Positions 1-9,675 of a stretch of 64,000 nucleotides of DNA are shown one piece after another; within the stretch, counting starts at the first letter, position 1, and every line of letters begins with the position of its first letter. The stretch lies in the NCBI GenBank assembly GCA_905147135.1, contig LR990053.1, positions 11,544,501 to 11,608,500 on the forward strand, given 5' to 3'. A model generated the notes under the pieces. It was not told the origin of the DNA and did not search any database. It saw nothing but the letters and a program-made list of their open reading frames with translations. The position numbers and the translations under genes were made by a program. Origin of the DNA: Blastobasis lacticolella (taxonomy: Eukaryota; Arthropoda; Insecta; Lepidoptera; Blastobasidae).

Positions 1-759
1 TACCTTAGAATTCAGGACAGGCCTCTTTGGCTTATGAAGTACGCTGACGACATTGTACTGGTGAGCAATCTTAGGCAGGATCTTGAGACCAGAGTTAACA
101 CGTGGAAGGATGTGCTAAAAACGGTGTTTTGAAGTTGAATGTCGCCAAAACGGAGTATATGGCCAGCTGCAGCGCAGATCCCGAAACCATCCTTGTAGGT
201 AACGAAGCTGTCAATAGAAAAGACAAATCCAAAGACCTCGGATCCTTGATGCACGAGTCCGGCAATTTCGGCACCGATGTCAAGAACCGAATCTCTGTAG
301 CTTGGGCCAAATGGCGGGAACTCACGGCAGTCACCTGAAACCCTAAAATCCCTGTAAAGCTCAAAGGGCTTATATAAAAGAGTATAATTAGACCGGTGAT
401 GCTCTATGGCTGTGAGACATGGCCGGCGCTGACCAAACACGTTCGCGAGCTTTATGCCAACGAAATAAAAATGCTGCGGCTGATGTGCGGAGTTACGCGA
501 CTCGATCGAGTACGTAACGAGTACATCCGTGGCAGCCTTGGCGTGCGGGATATCGCAGATAAGATCGAGGAGGCTCGTCTGCGCTGGTTTGGTCACGTGT
601 TGCGTAAGCCTCAGCCTGAATCTGCCGGTATCAGGAAAGAGGCCCCGTGGGCGACCTAAGAAGCGATGGATTGACATCGCTGAGTCGAAAACACAGGACC
701 GGCCTTTGTGGAGAACTCTGGGGGAGGCCTATGCCCAGCAGTGGGCGCCTTCTGGCTGA
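1..759 (+). pseudogene. RTE-like non-LTR retrotransposon, reverse transcriptase C-terminal half, degenerate
   Basis: This is the 3' half of a retrotransposon polyprotein that once copied element RNA into DNA. The first frame carries the catalytic motif YADD followed by IVLVS at about 40-66. The thumb and C-terminal region follows: KLNVAKTEYM near 133-162, MLYGCETW near 399, then [17 protein letters not shown] and [13 protein letters not shown], ending with [11 protein letters not shown] and AYAQQWAPSG. The gene is dead: a frameshift lies near 115-120, in-frame stops occur at 336-338 and 372-374, and another frameshift lies near 630. The stop at 757-759 is followed closely by a short GATGATGA tail. 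The left part runs off the window. The clade assignment (RTE-like) rests on the remembered C-terminal pattern; that it is a non-LTR element is secure. Confidence 0.88.
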
Positions 760-972
760 TATCATGACGATGATGACTAAAGAGTTTGAGTTTCAACGAA
801 ATATGAAAAAAAAATGGCAAGATCCAGGTTCCAGGTCAGTATGGGCGGCGATGATTATTCTCGTATTTCACTGTTTGTCAAAAATATGGCAAAAGCTTAT
901 CTACCTCACAACGTATATAAAAATATGATTAATAAGTACCTAATATAGGTATACCTACCTATATGGCATGTT

Positions 973-1140
973 ATTCAATTCTGGTCAGGTTCCCCTGATA
1001 ACAGGATCACGGAGGTCAGATGGCAGTCGTATTACTGTGATTACCTGATCTGCCAAATCCTGGGTCATGGTCAAGGCGGACCCCGGGCCTTAGTGTACGA
1101 GAGCGCATCCGGGACATTAATGCCATGATTATTATTATTT
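973..1140 (+). mobile_element. SINE-A copy, 5' truncated
   Basis: Only the body and tail are present, from the CTGGTCAGGTTCCCCTG block through GACATTAATGCCATGATTATTATTATT. The tRNA-like head is absent. The ATT-rich run at the end is the element's own 3' tail. Confidence 0.85.
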
Positions 1141-2577
1141 ATACGTAGAATCCTGGATCATGGTTAATAGGAATTTCTTTTTATACTTTTTGTCAATACC
1201 AACAGGGTAATAATTGAAACTATCAAGCGTTAAGTCATCACTTAAATTTCTTAAAATAAAACGATAAAACAATACACAAAATTATAAAAGGACCGCTAAA
1301 TCTTCCATTTTTCTCTGCCACACCGCACACCTGAACAAAAACCCTGCCCTTTTCAAAAAAAAAACAAATTAAATTAAAACGTACGCCAGTAATTAAGTCG
1401 CTACAGAATGAATGCCGGCTCATTTTCCGCGGCGAAAGAATATCGTCACAAATTGTTCGGCCAGGTTCATTGGAGCGGCAAAACAGTTTTCTTCTATGCC
1501 ATAAATTCGACCAATTACCGGGAAGGGCAGAGGGGCCATTTGTCACAGGGTGGGAAAAAACTGCGCCTACCCACGAGCCATCAGTCCATCTGTCCGGGGC
1601 CGAACCCGCGTCAAGAACGCTCTGAGTGACACGCCGTATTTATAAAATGGGGATGCAACTACATCCGCATATTGCTTCCCTCCTCGGTAGTGATACGGAT
1701 ATGGATCTCTCATTTTTATTTGGCGGGAGAATCGAACTGCGCGGTGTAAGCGCGGGAAATATCAACCTTCATATTTTTTACGACATCTTCCCGTAAAGTA
1801 TCTACTAGTTGTTGCGACACCATTTTTTATTTTATGGTTTATTCTGTTTGCGGTTTACGTATTTTCCAATCATTTACTATAATTCATCTATTGAATGTAG
1901 TCTGTAGTAGGGTCGTTGTTTGACTAAAAATTGTGTTTAATTTCTGAAGTGCAATGTGATTAAAATTTCCAAGCATTAATTATAAATTTTCAATCGCGCA
2001 GATAGTCGACCGACAAACAGAATTACCGAGAGGAAACAACATTTTAATTATAATGTGTGCATTGTATTATATTATCAACACGGCTCTCTGCAATAATGCA
2101 GCCATATTTTTTGGCGAAAAATATTTCGTCAACGGTGAATAAACTAAAACATGTCCAAAGATTTGATTAAAGCAAATGTTGTACTGTAATATTATATTTT
2201 CACAGAACACAAACACAACGTGATACTTTATAATTAGGGATGATTTTCATAAAACAATAAAGATAGTAGAACAATATCAATCTTCCTTGATTTAAAAAAC
2301 AAAAACAAAACTGTGACAATTACGAATGACTTTCTGAAATATAAAACTGACGGTAAGGCGTCCATTAAGATTAAATACGACAACAATAATAATGAAAATG
2401 TTTCCATTTGTAGGTACAAAGAAAAAAAAACAGAGATAACACTTTTTCGCCGAAAAAGAAATCTCTTGAATACAAATCTTAGAATGTCTATTGATACTCG
2501 GTAGAAAATTAAACGGAAAGTGTTCCTTGCGATGCGAAATTTCGAATGCGACATTATCTCTAAAATCAAATATATTG
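1141..2577. other. Unique AT-rich sequence, no gene seen
   Basis: No recognisable repeat or protein. A GC-richer patch lies at about 1400-1640, with an open stretch that resembles nothing I know. Frames at 2234-2569 are low-complexity and phenylalanine/serine rich, as expected from AT-rich DNA. Confidence 0.5.
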
Positions 2578-2600
2578 TATTAAAATATCACTGAAAACTT

Positions 2601-2871
2601 GAGAGCGTCGGTGGCCGAGCGGTTAGAGTATACGACTCGTAAGCCCCGGGATCGAATCCCGCTCAAATCCTGTACATTCAGCGAATGGATGTGTAACCAT
2701 GATCCAATCTGGTCAGTTTCCCCTGGTAGCAGGGTCATGGAGGTCAGATGGCAGTCGCTCCACTGTAATTACCTGACCTGTCAAATCCTGGATCATGGTC
2801 AAGGTGGACCCCGGGCCCTCGTGCGCGAGAGCACAACCGGGACATTAACGCCAAAGTGTTTTTTTTTTCTT
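2601..2871 (+). mobile_element. SINE-A, nearly complete, with exact 21-bp target-site duplication
   Basis: The tRNA-like head starts at GAGAGCGTCGGTGGCCGAGC (A box) and carries a B-box-like GATCGAATCCC. The middle (GTAACCATGATCCAATCTGG) and tail (GGGACATTAACGCC) follow. The segment between the head and CATTCAGCGAATGGATG is shorter than in other copies. The 21 bases at 2578-2598 are repeated exactly at 2872-2892, marking a young retroposition event. Confidence 0.95.
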
Positions 2872-2937
2872 TATTAAAATATCACTGAAAACCTTTTTAG
2901 AAGATCAAATGGTTGCCGAAGATTTTATTTTGTGTTA

Positions 2938-3165
2938 CGGTAGGCAACAGGCTATAGGCCACCTGACGGAAAGTGGTCACCGCTGTCTATAGACATTAGC
3001 GATACCAGGGGTATAGTCAATACGTCGCCCACCTCTATAACACTTTGCTCTGGCAGTAAAAAGTCAAATGCCTCTCCAATGCCAAAGCCACGGTTTTCCA
3101 AATCTCCACCCACGGAACACTGGAAACCGTGCCACCTGCAGGAATACAATACTATTTGAAATAGT
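2938..3165 (-). mobile_element. Repeat D2 copy
   Basis: Plus-strand order is GGCAACAGGCTATAGGCCACCTG, then GTCTATAGACATTAGC, CACCTCTATAACAC, CTCTGGCAGTAAAAAG, and a block around CCAAAGCCACGG. The same order recurs at 32713-32950 and 53095-53262. Sense is taken as minus because the end at 2938 matches the 3' tail of LINE-W. The open frame across it is shared by copies but carries no known domain. Confidence 0.8.
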
Positions 3166-3172
3166 AATGAGG

Positions 3173-3247
3173 CAATCCAGGATTTGGCAGATCAGTTAAT
3201 TACCGTGCAACGACTGCCATCTGACCTCCGCGACCCCGTTAACAGGT
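3173..3247 (-). mobile_element. SINE-A internal fragment
   Basis: It retains CCAGGATTTGGCAGATCAG, CGACTGCCATCTGACCTCCG and GACCCCGTTAACAG in the order of the reverse complement of SINE-A. Both ends are missing and it abuts the D2 copy. Confidence 0.75.
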
Positions 3248-3261
3248 GTATATTAAGCAAT

Positions 3262-3345
3262 ATTGGTATTCGTGTTAGTCCAGGGTCCGATTTCTTACTC
3301 TTTCTCCTCCACTTTGCACGGTCTTGAACTTCCTCGCGTCATCTC
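3262..3345 (-). pseudogene. RTE-like LINE 3' fragment
   Basis: The plus strand GTCCAGGGTCCGATTTCTTACTC aligns by eye with GTCAGGGTCCGCTTTCTAAC at 44620-44640 and, inverted, with the end of the 57540-57720 copy. On the minus strand the conserved end reads GGERVRNRTLD, comparable to GGRKVRKRTLT in the 44.6-kb copy. Short and non-functional. Confidence 0.55.
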
Positions 3346-4145
3346 ACATCCGACATCCAACACTGAGTTGTCAATACAAGTGCCCTTGTAGGTAAATTTA
3401 GTAATCACAGAAATGAATATTCGATACCTACTCCCGGAACTACAAAAATAGTATATTTTAAAATTACACAATATTACCCTAGTTACCCACGATTACTAGT
3501 ATCGATAATTCCTATTTGTTCATTTTACAAAACTTTTTAGCGAACTCTCAACATGCTCATTCAATTTGGCAAAGGTGACCTTCTCTTCTTAGAAAGACTG
3601 CAATGCCTTGCAAATTCGGGAATTCTTAAACAAAGGTCTGGGTGCCTCTAAAGCAATTCCTTACAAACCAATTCTGTTTCACCTTTCCTTTTTCATTTCG
3701 TGACCAAACTGACAAGAGCTCTCAAATATTACGTTCCCCGAAAAAAATACCCAAACTTAACATATTGAAGAAGAAACACAGGAGAATTAAATAAGTCGCG
3801 AAATATATCAAGAAAATGAAAGGACATAGAGGTATAATTTAATTTGGCGCAGAAAATCGTATTACATTTTAGAATACATGGTATGTTGCCTACATACCAT
3901 CGGCTGAGCCGAATTTCACTAAGTATAATCGCATTCTTCACCCAAAAGACCCCTGGTGTTCTTTTAAGTATTTGCATCTTCCACTTGTAGGCCAACCCGA
4001 TTTTTAAACACGCATCCTGATAAGATCATGATAAATGATGTAACTATGATTAAAATTCTAAAATTCTATATTAATGTAAAAACTAAATTTTATGAACTAC
4101 GACAATTACATTTCAAATGTGTACGAACGAAACATCAAATAATAG
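3346..4145. other. Unique sequence, no gene seen
   Basis: AT-rich single-copy sequence. The minus-strand open stretch at 3729-3995 is hydrophobic and low-complexity and resembles no family I know. Confidence 0.45.
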
Positions 4146-4424
4146 CTGGTACTGACAACCAAAATTTCATTATCACATAATAAGCAAGAGTCAACAAATG
4201 GTTCTGCTGGGGACGCGTTTGAGTCTCATTCCGCTGGGCGATTCAATTTTAATAAGCTCTCAGAGCAGCAAGCTACATTATCAAGTCTCATTGCGGCGCT
4301 TCGCACAGATGCTCATTGTGTGTCCCCTCCTGGAGAGGGCACGGAAGGGCGCAATATTAATAAAAAAGTAAATCTTAAGAATTCACAGATCAGAACAGAA
4401 CGGCCATTTGTCGTCAATCTGTAA
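4146..4424 (+). CDS. Candidate isolated exon or coding relic without ATG
   Basis: Between an in-frame TAG (4143-4145) and TAA (4422-4424) lie 92 open codons. The middle is GC-richer than its surroundings and reads like soluble protein, for example SEQQATLSSLIAALRTD followed by SPPGEGTEGR. There is no ATG, so it would be an internal exon or a fragment. A GT dinucleotide in AAAAAAGTAAAT near 4366 could be a splice donor, after which the translation looks less coding-like. A weak acceptor, CATAATAAG, ends near 4180. No repeat of it occurs elsewhere in the window. I do not recognise the family; it may be an exon of a gene with long introns, an old transposon piece, or chance. Confidence 0.3.
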   Translation: MVLTTKISLSHNKQESTNGSAGDAFESHSAGRFNFNKLSEQQATLSSLIAALRTDAHCVSPPGEGTEGRNINKKVNLKNSQIRTERPFVVNL

Positions 4425-4578
4425 CCACTGATGGCCTTTGACGGATTCTATCGGATTTGTGGTTAAATAATGTCTTTTGGAGTTTGGTCCGATTTATGAC
4501 ATAAACTGAAGTGACATCCGTTTTATTTACATTCGCTTTCCTCTGCAGTTAAACATGAGTATTGCCTAGTCATTTTAC

Positions 4579-4900
4579 GAGCGTCAGTGGCCGAGGGGTT
4601 AAGGTATCCGACTCGTAAGCGAATCGTACCGGGTTCGAATCACACTACGGCCTTGTATGAATATCTCTTTATTGAGTTAGGTACATTAGTTGAATACTAA
4701 CCGATGCTCTTTCGGTGAGGGAAAACATCGTGATCAAACCTGCATGATCCAATCTGGTCAGGTTCCCCTGAGCTCTGATGGCACGGAGTCGCTCCACTGT
4801 AATTATCTGATCTGCCAAATCCTGGATCATGGTTATGGCAGACTCCAGCCTTCGCGTTTGAGATCAAAGCCGGAACATTAACGCCAAGATGCCTATTTTT
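4579..4900 (+). mobile_element. SINE-A, head to tail, with internal deletions
   Basis: It begins GAGCGTCAGTGGCCGAGGGG and has a canonical B box, GGGTTCGAATC. The CCGATGCTCTTTCGGTGAGG block is present. The stretch between the CCCCTG and GGAGTCGCTCCACTG blocks is shortened, and the region just before the tail has diverged. Confidence 0.9.
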
Positions 4901-5216
4901 ATTGCTATTTTCTACATCAGCAAGAAAAGAGAACATTTACTTATAAATAAACAGAAATAAGCACCGAATAAGTAGATAATAGACGCTATTATACAGAGGT
5001 AATTCCATTGCAGTAGCGAAGACGTTTAATGCAAATTCTTATAGCTCCTTGCTGAACACAACAATACGGAATACTGCGGTAGGGAACTATTACTAAGCGA
5101 ATTTGTGATAGCAATTTATACACAGCCTCGTATGAAATTGCTATTGGTTAAAATTACACACTCTATCGTTAGCTCACATTTTTGGTTTAGTTTTTTATTT
5201 ATGGGAATTAGATAGA
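4901..5216. other. Unique sequence, nothing seen
   Basis: No repeat or coding signal. A short TAGATAGATAGATAAATAAA microsatellite lies at its right edge. Confidence 0.4.
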
Positions 5217-5706
5217 TAGATAAATAAACACTATATTGCTCATAAAATACCAGAATACCGATCATTTACAATAACACGGAACACATATGAGCAAAGGCGG
5301 CCTTATCGCTACAAGCGATCTCTTCCAGGCAACTTTTACAGAAATTGAGACAGGTATTTTACAGCAGGTGGTGTTGGATCATAGGATATCAGAGAATTTG
5401 TTTTGCATTTATCTAAACACCAACAAACAGTCAGAAACGTGACATTATCGTACATATGTTGGTATACTAATATAAAGTTTACAAATATTTCGCTAAAAAG
5501 TATTTACGGAGTTTTGACTTAAAACTAGTCAAAGACTCAGACCGAGGAATTACGTAATTGAAAGGAATAGGTATATTTATAGCAGTAGAAGTAATTATTT
5601 CCTTTACTTGCCCTGGTTCAGTGACAACGTGTTTGCAAGACTGATAACCAAAGCTAAGCAATATACACAGAGTCTGGGAACTGGATGAGGACCGCACCGT
5701 ACTTTG
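5217..5706 (-). pseudogene. LINE-X 3' end (C-terminal codons plus 3' UTR)
   Basis: Minus-strand translation ends PRSESLTSFKSKLRKYFLAK with its stop at about 5479. About 260 bp of matching 3' UTR continues to 5217. The same C-terminus and UTR recur at 28088-28500, where the peptide reads ATRLWNDLPREIRQSESLSS, a pattern common to the ends of non-LTR reverse transcriptase ORFs. Shared UTR blocks include AAATTGAGACAGG and a CATTTATCT stretch near 5408. The segment 5620-5706 matches 8487-8573. Truncated and frame-shifted; the clade is not assigned. Confidence 0.75.
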
Positions 5707-5734
5707 TATGTATAGTATAGTATTATTATTATAA

Positions 5735-6075
5735 ATTTACTAGCTGACCCGGCAAACGTTGTTTTGCCATATAAATAATTTCCTAAATGGCTATTAAAAA
5801 ATAAGGGTTGATCGTAGAAGGGTGAAAATTGAGGATTGTATGTATTTTTGTATGTTGTATCATAAAAAAATAGAAGTTAAAAATTTTGTCAAAAAAAAAA
5901 AAAAAAAATTTAGGGTTGGACTACCCCTAACATTTAGGGGGATGAAAAATAGATGTTGGCCGATTCTCATAGATACCGGATAAGCACAACAAATTTCATC
6001 AAAATCGGTCAAGCCGTTTCGGAGGAGTATGGCAACGAAAACTGTGACACGAGAATTTTATATATTAGATATTAT
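5735..6075. mobile_element. Repeat E, CTAGCTGACCCGGCAAACG type
   Basis: A high-copy insect interspersed repeat. The left end reads CTAGCTGACCCGGCAAACGT, and the right part contains CATCAAAATCGGTCAAGCCG followed by CGAGAATTTTATATATTAGA. A poly(A) run of about 18 lies at 5890-5907. I cannot assign its class: Helitron-like and LINE-derived origins are both possible. It has no coding capacity. Confidence 0.7.
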
Positions 6076-6169
6076 ATTTATTATATTTTATTTGAGAAGA
6101 TAAGTATGTTTAAGTATTTTAGTATGTATTCTATATCGCGCACGTCGATCTGCTTTACTTATCTCATCT

Positions 6170-6300
6170 CTCTTCTGTAGGCCTGCTGGAAGAAATTTCT
6201 TTTAGAAATAAGTAGTGCCTGTTGTGTCGTCTATATGTATGATGTTTCTCTATGTATTTTACTGTGTGCAATAAAATGTTAAATAAATAAATAAATAATA
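6170..6300 (+). mobile_element. LINE 3' terminal fragment with AAATA tail
   Basis: Coding-like GLLEEISFRNK is followed by a stop, then a short UTR with the polyadenylation-like GCAATAAAATG and a run of AAATA units at 6279-6298. This arrangement is familiar from 3' ends of lepidopteran LINEs. Only about 130 bp survive. Confidence 0.6.
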
Positions 6301-6375
6301 CTTTGAGGCTAGACTTCCTTATAGAGAAAGTTCTGGCCAAATAGAGCCCAGGAAAAACTACTGTACTTAAGTTAT

Positions 6376-6628
6376 CATCACAGCCCATAACAGTCCACTG
6401 CAGGACTTACGGCCTCTCCCACGAAAGGGAAGGTTATTGCCATAATCTCCACGCTTGGCAGGCGGGTTGGAGATCGCAGTGTTGTACATGTAACAATGGA
6501 AAACGCTGCTGCCCATTTTCCAGCCTACGGAGACTCTAGATCTTTTGCCTCGGAAATATTAGTCGCCTCGTACGACACCCACAAGTCTAAGGGGTTGGTG
6601 CTATTCTACTCTGCCGGACACCACACGG
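6376..6628 (-). mobile_element. SINE-C copy
   Basis: The plus strand runs CATCACAGCCCATAACAGTC, GGCCTCTCCCACGAAAGGGA, CGCTTGGCAGGCGGGTTGGA, TTAGTCGCCTCGTACGACAC, then ACTCTGCCGGACACCACACG. Sense is minus, since the TGATG tail is the 3' end. No clear TSD. Confidence 0.88.
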
Positions 6629-6864
6629 CAACTTGACAGGTGCAGGGATTGACAAAATCGAATTCTTGTCGATATTAATGTTTCGATAAAATTCTAACTA
6701 TTATTATGGTATTTATTATTTAATAATAATGAATAGAAAATGTTTTTATATTGAGGGAGGTGAGGCGGGGTTCAAGGACGCGTAAAGAGGAGATAGAGAG
6801 AGTAGGGGTACGGTAGATTTACCGTAGGGGTATGGCAGGAATATGTCAGGAGTACGATAGTGAG

Positions 6865-7108
6865 TGACGTCCTCAGTAGTTCAGTGGTTAACATGCTAGT
6901 TTGCCATACAAGAGGTTGCGGCTTCGTTTCCCGGCCGGGCAGAAATTTAAATGATGTATTTTCATTTCTGTAGCGGGTCTGGGTGTTCTATGTTTAATAA
7001 GTATGTATTTAAAAAAAAAGTGTATAAGTACTATATCAATTATCTAGCACCCATAATATAAGCTTTGCTCAGTTTAGGGCTAGATGGCGCTGTGTGAATT
7101 TGTCTACA
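6865..7108 (+). mobile_element. SINE-B, full length
   Basis: The tRNA-like head GACGTCCTCAGTAGTTCAGT has an A-box-like core; the B box is damaged (GGTTGCGGCTTCG). CCGGCCGGGCAGAAATTTAAA, GGGTCTGGGTGTTC and the conserved end AGGGCTAGATGGCGCTGTGT follow. An A9 run interrupts the middle. Confidence 0.88.
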
Positions 7109-8269
7109 ATTAGGTATTTATTTTATTTAAGTGTTAAGGTAACTGCATCATACCTCTACCCCACCTGTACCCCACCCAAATCGGTCCGCAATTGACGAAA
7201 ATTTCAAGGAACACACGTACCTACAATTAAAGAACATTCAATCGAAATAAGAATATTCTCCTTTTTTGATGTCAATTCTACTACACTACAAATATATAAT
7301 ATCGATAAACAAAATAATTTATCGATAAGGTCGGTTCATGTGCACAGCACTAGATTGGGCGCAAGGTGTCCTTGAGCGCGGGTGAATATTTTTCGTAAAA
7401 TATTGATAAATACAAGGTTTTTAGACCTAACGGTGAAATGAAACCACTCCTTTTGTTTTAGAAGTCTGTTAGCTTCTTGCTCGCAATTAACTATTGCGCA
7501 AGATGACATATTTTTAACATTTTAGGCACAGCTTTTTTTAATGCGCACTCCGTTGAATTCCGCAAGAAACTGACGGCGCGTTCGCGCCTTTTGAAGGAAA
7601 TTAGCCCATTTGCGCATAGTTGTGGCGCGACTTCACCGCCTACTTAGCTTTTCTAACTACTTATTTATTTTTTAATGGTGCTGTCTATGTCCAAAATACT
7701 TAAGTACAGGGGTTTTTGAGGTACCAAAATGTTTATCATCAAACTTCATAAAGACATACAATAAACACAAACTGCTTCAATACGATTTAACCACAGGCGA
7801 TGAAGCAGAAAAAACTAAGTAACGATTTTAATAATGTACACCAAGTACCTGACACAGAGAATATAGAAGTACAACGACATTTAACGACGTATGAGCTTCA
7901 GACAATGTTATATGAACTTTAATCTACATTAATAAACTTAAAAAAATATAAAGCTTAATTGACCCAGTAAGAAGCATCCCCGCTCAATCATTGGGTTTAT
8001 TAATCCTGATTTGTTTAGTCAACTCTTCAAGACAAAATCTGTTACATAAAAAAGGTTATTAACGGTCAAAGGTCACATAGAATGTTAGCACCTTTCAAAC
8101 TTCTCAATTCCCACAAGAATAAGAAATACGCAAAATATCCGCTCTAGCGACCGCCGCGATGTGGGTCAAAGATTTGCAAGATTCGATTACTAACAAATAG
8201 GGCATCACACTCTCAGACAGGTCAACGGAAAAATAGGTACTATCTACAATTTTCATTTATGCTACTTTG
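7109..8269. other. Unique sequence
   Basis: No coding signal. It contains the paired TATCGATA motifs (separate entry) and a GC-richer patch at about 7560-7640 of no recognised identity. Confidence 0.45.
7300..7327. promoter_or_regulatory. Pair of palindromic TATCGATA motifs
   Basis: TATCGATA occurs at 7300-7307 and 7320-7327. This octamer is the DRE recognised by DREF at many fly housekeeping promoters. No gene start is evident nearby, and AT-rich DNA yields such octamers by chance, so function is inference. Confidence 0.25.
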
Positions 8270-8425
8270 TCTGCGCAAAATTTGATTTATTTTCGAACCC
8301 GATCCCGCGGGAACCACATTGAATTGCGGGATGAATTTTAGCCTATGTCCTACTCTACTTTACTGCCAAGTTTGGTCAAAATCCGTTCTGTAATTCTTGC
8401 GTGAAGAACAAACAAACATATATAG
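8270..8425. mobile_element. Repeat E-like fragment
   Basis: GAACCCGATCCCGCGGGAAC and GTTTGGTCAAAATCCGTTCT followed by ACAAACAAACATA are the usual sequence elements of this repeat class. Both ends are lost. Confidence 0.45.
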
Positions 8426-8486
8426 GTACATTTTCAATTATTTTCTTTTCAGTTTTGCTGGAAATAATATATTGCGGTACCAATCT

Positions 8487-8573
8487 AGTGGCCACGTGTT
8501 GGGGAGACTGCTAACAAAGGCTAAACAATACACGCTGATGCTTCTACTGGATCGCACCGTATCGTATACTTTG
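8487..8573 (-). mobile_element. LINE-X fragment
   Basis: It aligns by eye with 5620-5706: CACGTGTTGGGGAGACTGCT against the matching stretch of that copy, then AAGCTAAGCAATA-like and CGCACCGT blocks in the same order. On the minus strand it reads SISVYCLAFVSSLPNTWPLD, so it may lie in the coding part upstream of the LINE-X terminus. Confidence 0.55.
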
Positions 8574-8728
8574 TGGCTAATGAAACTTCAGCACCGCAAC
8601 GAATTCGCACTCGAAGTATGCGTAACGAATGTAATACCGTTGGCGAAGCGAGGTTAGCCAAGGTGTTCCGCTAGGGACTCTGAGTCTGGTTGAACGGTCT
8701 CGGGAGCCGAATGGCATCCCGTGACGGT

Positions 8729-9070
8729 CATCATCATCTTGGCATTAATGTCCCGGTTGTGCTTTCGCGCACGAGGGCCCGGGGTCCGCCTAGACCATGA
8801 TCCAGGATTTGGCATGTCAGGTAATTACAGTGGAGCGACTGATATCTGACCTCCACGACCTTACTACCAGGGGAACCTGACCAGACATCCAGTCGCCTGA
8901 ATGTGCAGGTTTCATCACGATGTTTTCCCTCACCGTAAGAGCATCGGTTAGTATTCATCTAATGTACATAACTCAGAAAACAGTCATTAGTACATGGCCG
9001 GAGCGGGATTCGAACCCGGGACCTCTGGTTCACGAGTCAGATACTCTAACCGCTCGGCCACCGACGCTCT
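8729..9070 (-). mobile_element. SINE-A, full length, with 10-bp TSD
   Basis: The complete head (GGCCACCGACGCTC on the plus strand, B box GATTCGAACCC), promoter-proximal region, body and CATCATCATCTTGG tail are all present. CCGTGACGGT flanks it at 8719-8728 and 9071-9080. Confidence 0.95.
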
Positions 9071-9132
9071 CCGTGACGGTATTATATAATTATTAGATTT
9101 CACAGCTTCATTCCAGCAATTTCAATAAATGT

Positions 9133-9300
9133 GATTGGACAAATTTACAAAGCCCCATCTAGCCCCAAAGTAAGCAAAGGTTGTGTTGTGAGTAACACAC
9201 ATAGCTGATAAAGTATACTTGTTTTTTTCTTTTTTAAACACATACAATAATACGTAATACACATTTTTACATATATTTATAGACATAATATAGTCTTGCA
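9133..9300 (-). mobile_element. SINE-B, 3' part only
   Basis: TTACAAAGCCCCATCTAGCC, AAAGTAAGCAAAGG and the ACTTGTTTTTTTC stretch match the SINE-B tail. The head and B box are missing. Confidence 0.75.
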
Positions 9301-9439
9301 CTCGTCCTTAAATCGTGTCGAATGAAGCTGCTCATAATTGTGATCGAACTTTACGTCGGTAAGTTCGTTTGATCAATTATTTATTGGTAGGTATATGGAA
9401 ATATGAAAAATACTGTTCAATATCCCTTCGGTTATGGAT

Positions 9440-9545
9440 TTTCGGTATAGTCTCTATTTTACATACATACATACCTTAAGCTTACGCCTGTGTACCACAG
9501 GTGGGGTAGGCAGAGACTATGGACTGCCATTTTGCTCTGTATTTT
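9440..9545. repeat. Repeat F, CATACATACATACC...GGGGTAGGCAGAG
   Basis: Shares its order of blocks (tetranucleotide CATA run, CGCCTGTGTACC, GGTGGGGTAGGCAGAG) with 39860-39925 in the opposite orientation. A familiar short lepidopteran repeat, probably a 3' end of a retroposon. Confidence 0.55.
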
Positions 9546-9675
9546 ACTTTGTTGTATTGCCCGAGTTGGGATTTTTTGTGAACATGTTAACCAACTTTAT
9601 ACTCTACGAAGACTTTATTACACCACAAAATAGTAACAATAGACGGTAATACCTGTCTAGAATATCTACGTACGG

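Noticed and set aside
2601..2680. tRNA-like sequence with A and B boxes (also at 23940, 49567 and others)
   Set aside because: Each is the head of a SINE-A or SINE-B copy followed by the family body and often TSDs; the cloverleaf is incomplete, so these are not tRNA genes.
2599..2877. Open frame of 92 codons, and similar frames at 8734-8958, 23662-23877, 34921-35181, 39046-39228 and 49538-49798
   Set aside because: They lie inside SINE-A copies and the same peptide recurs in every copy; coincidental frames of a non-coding repeat.
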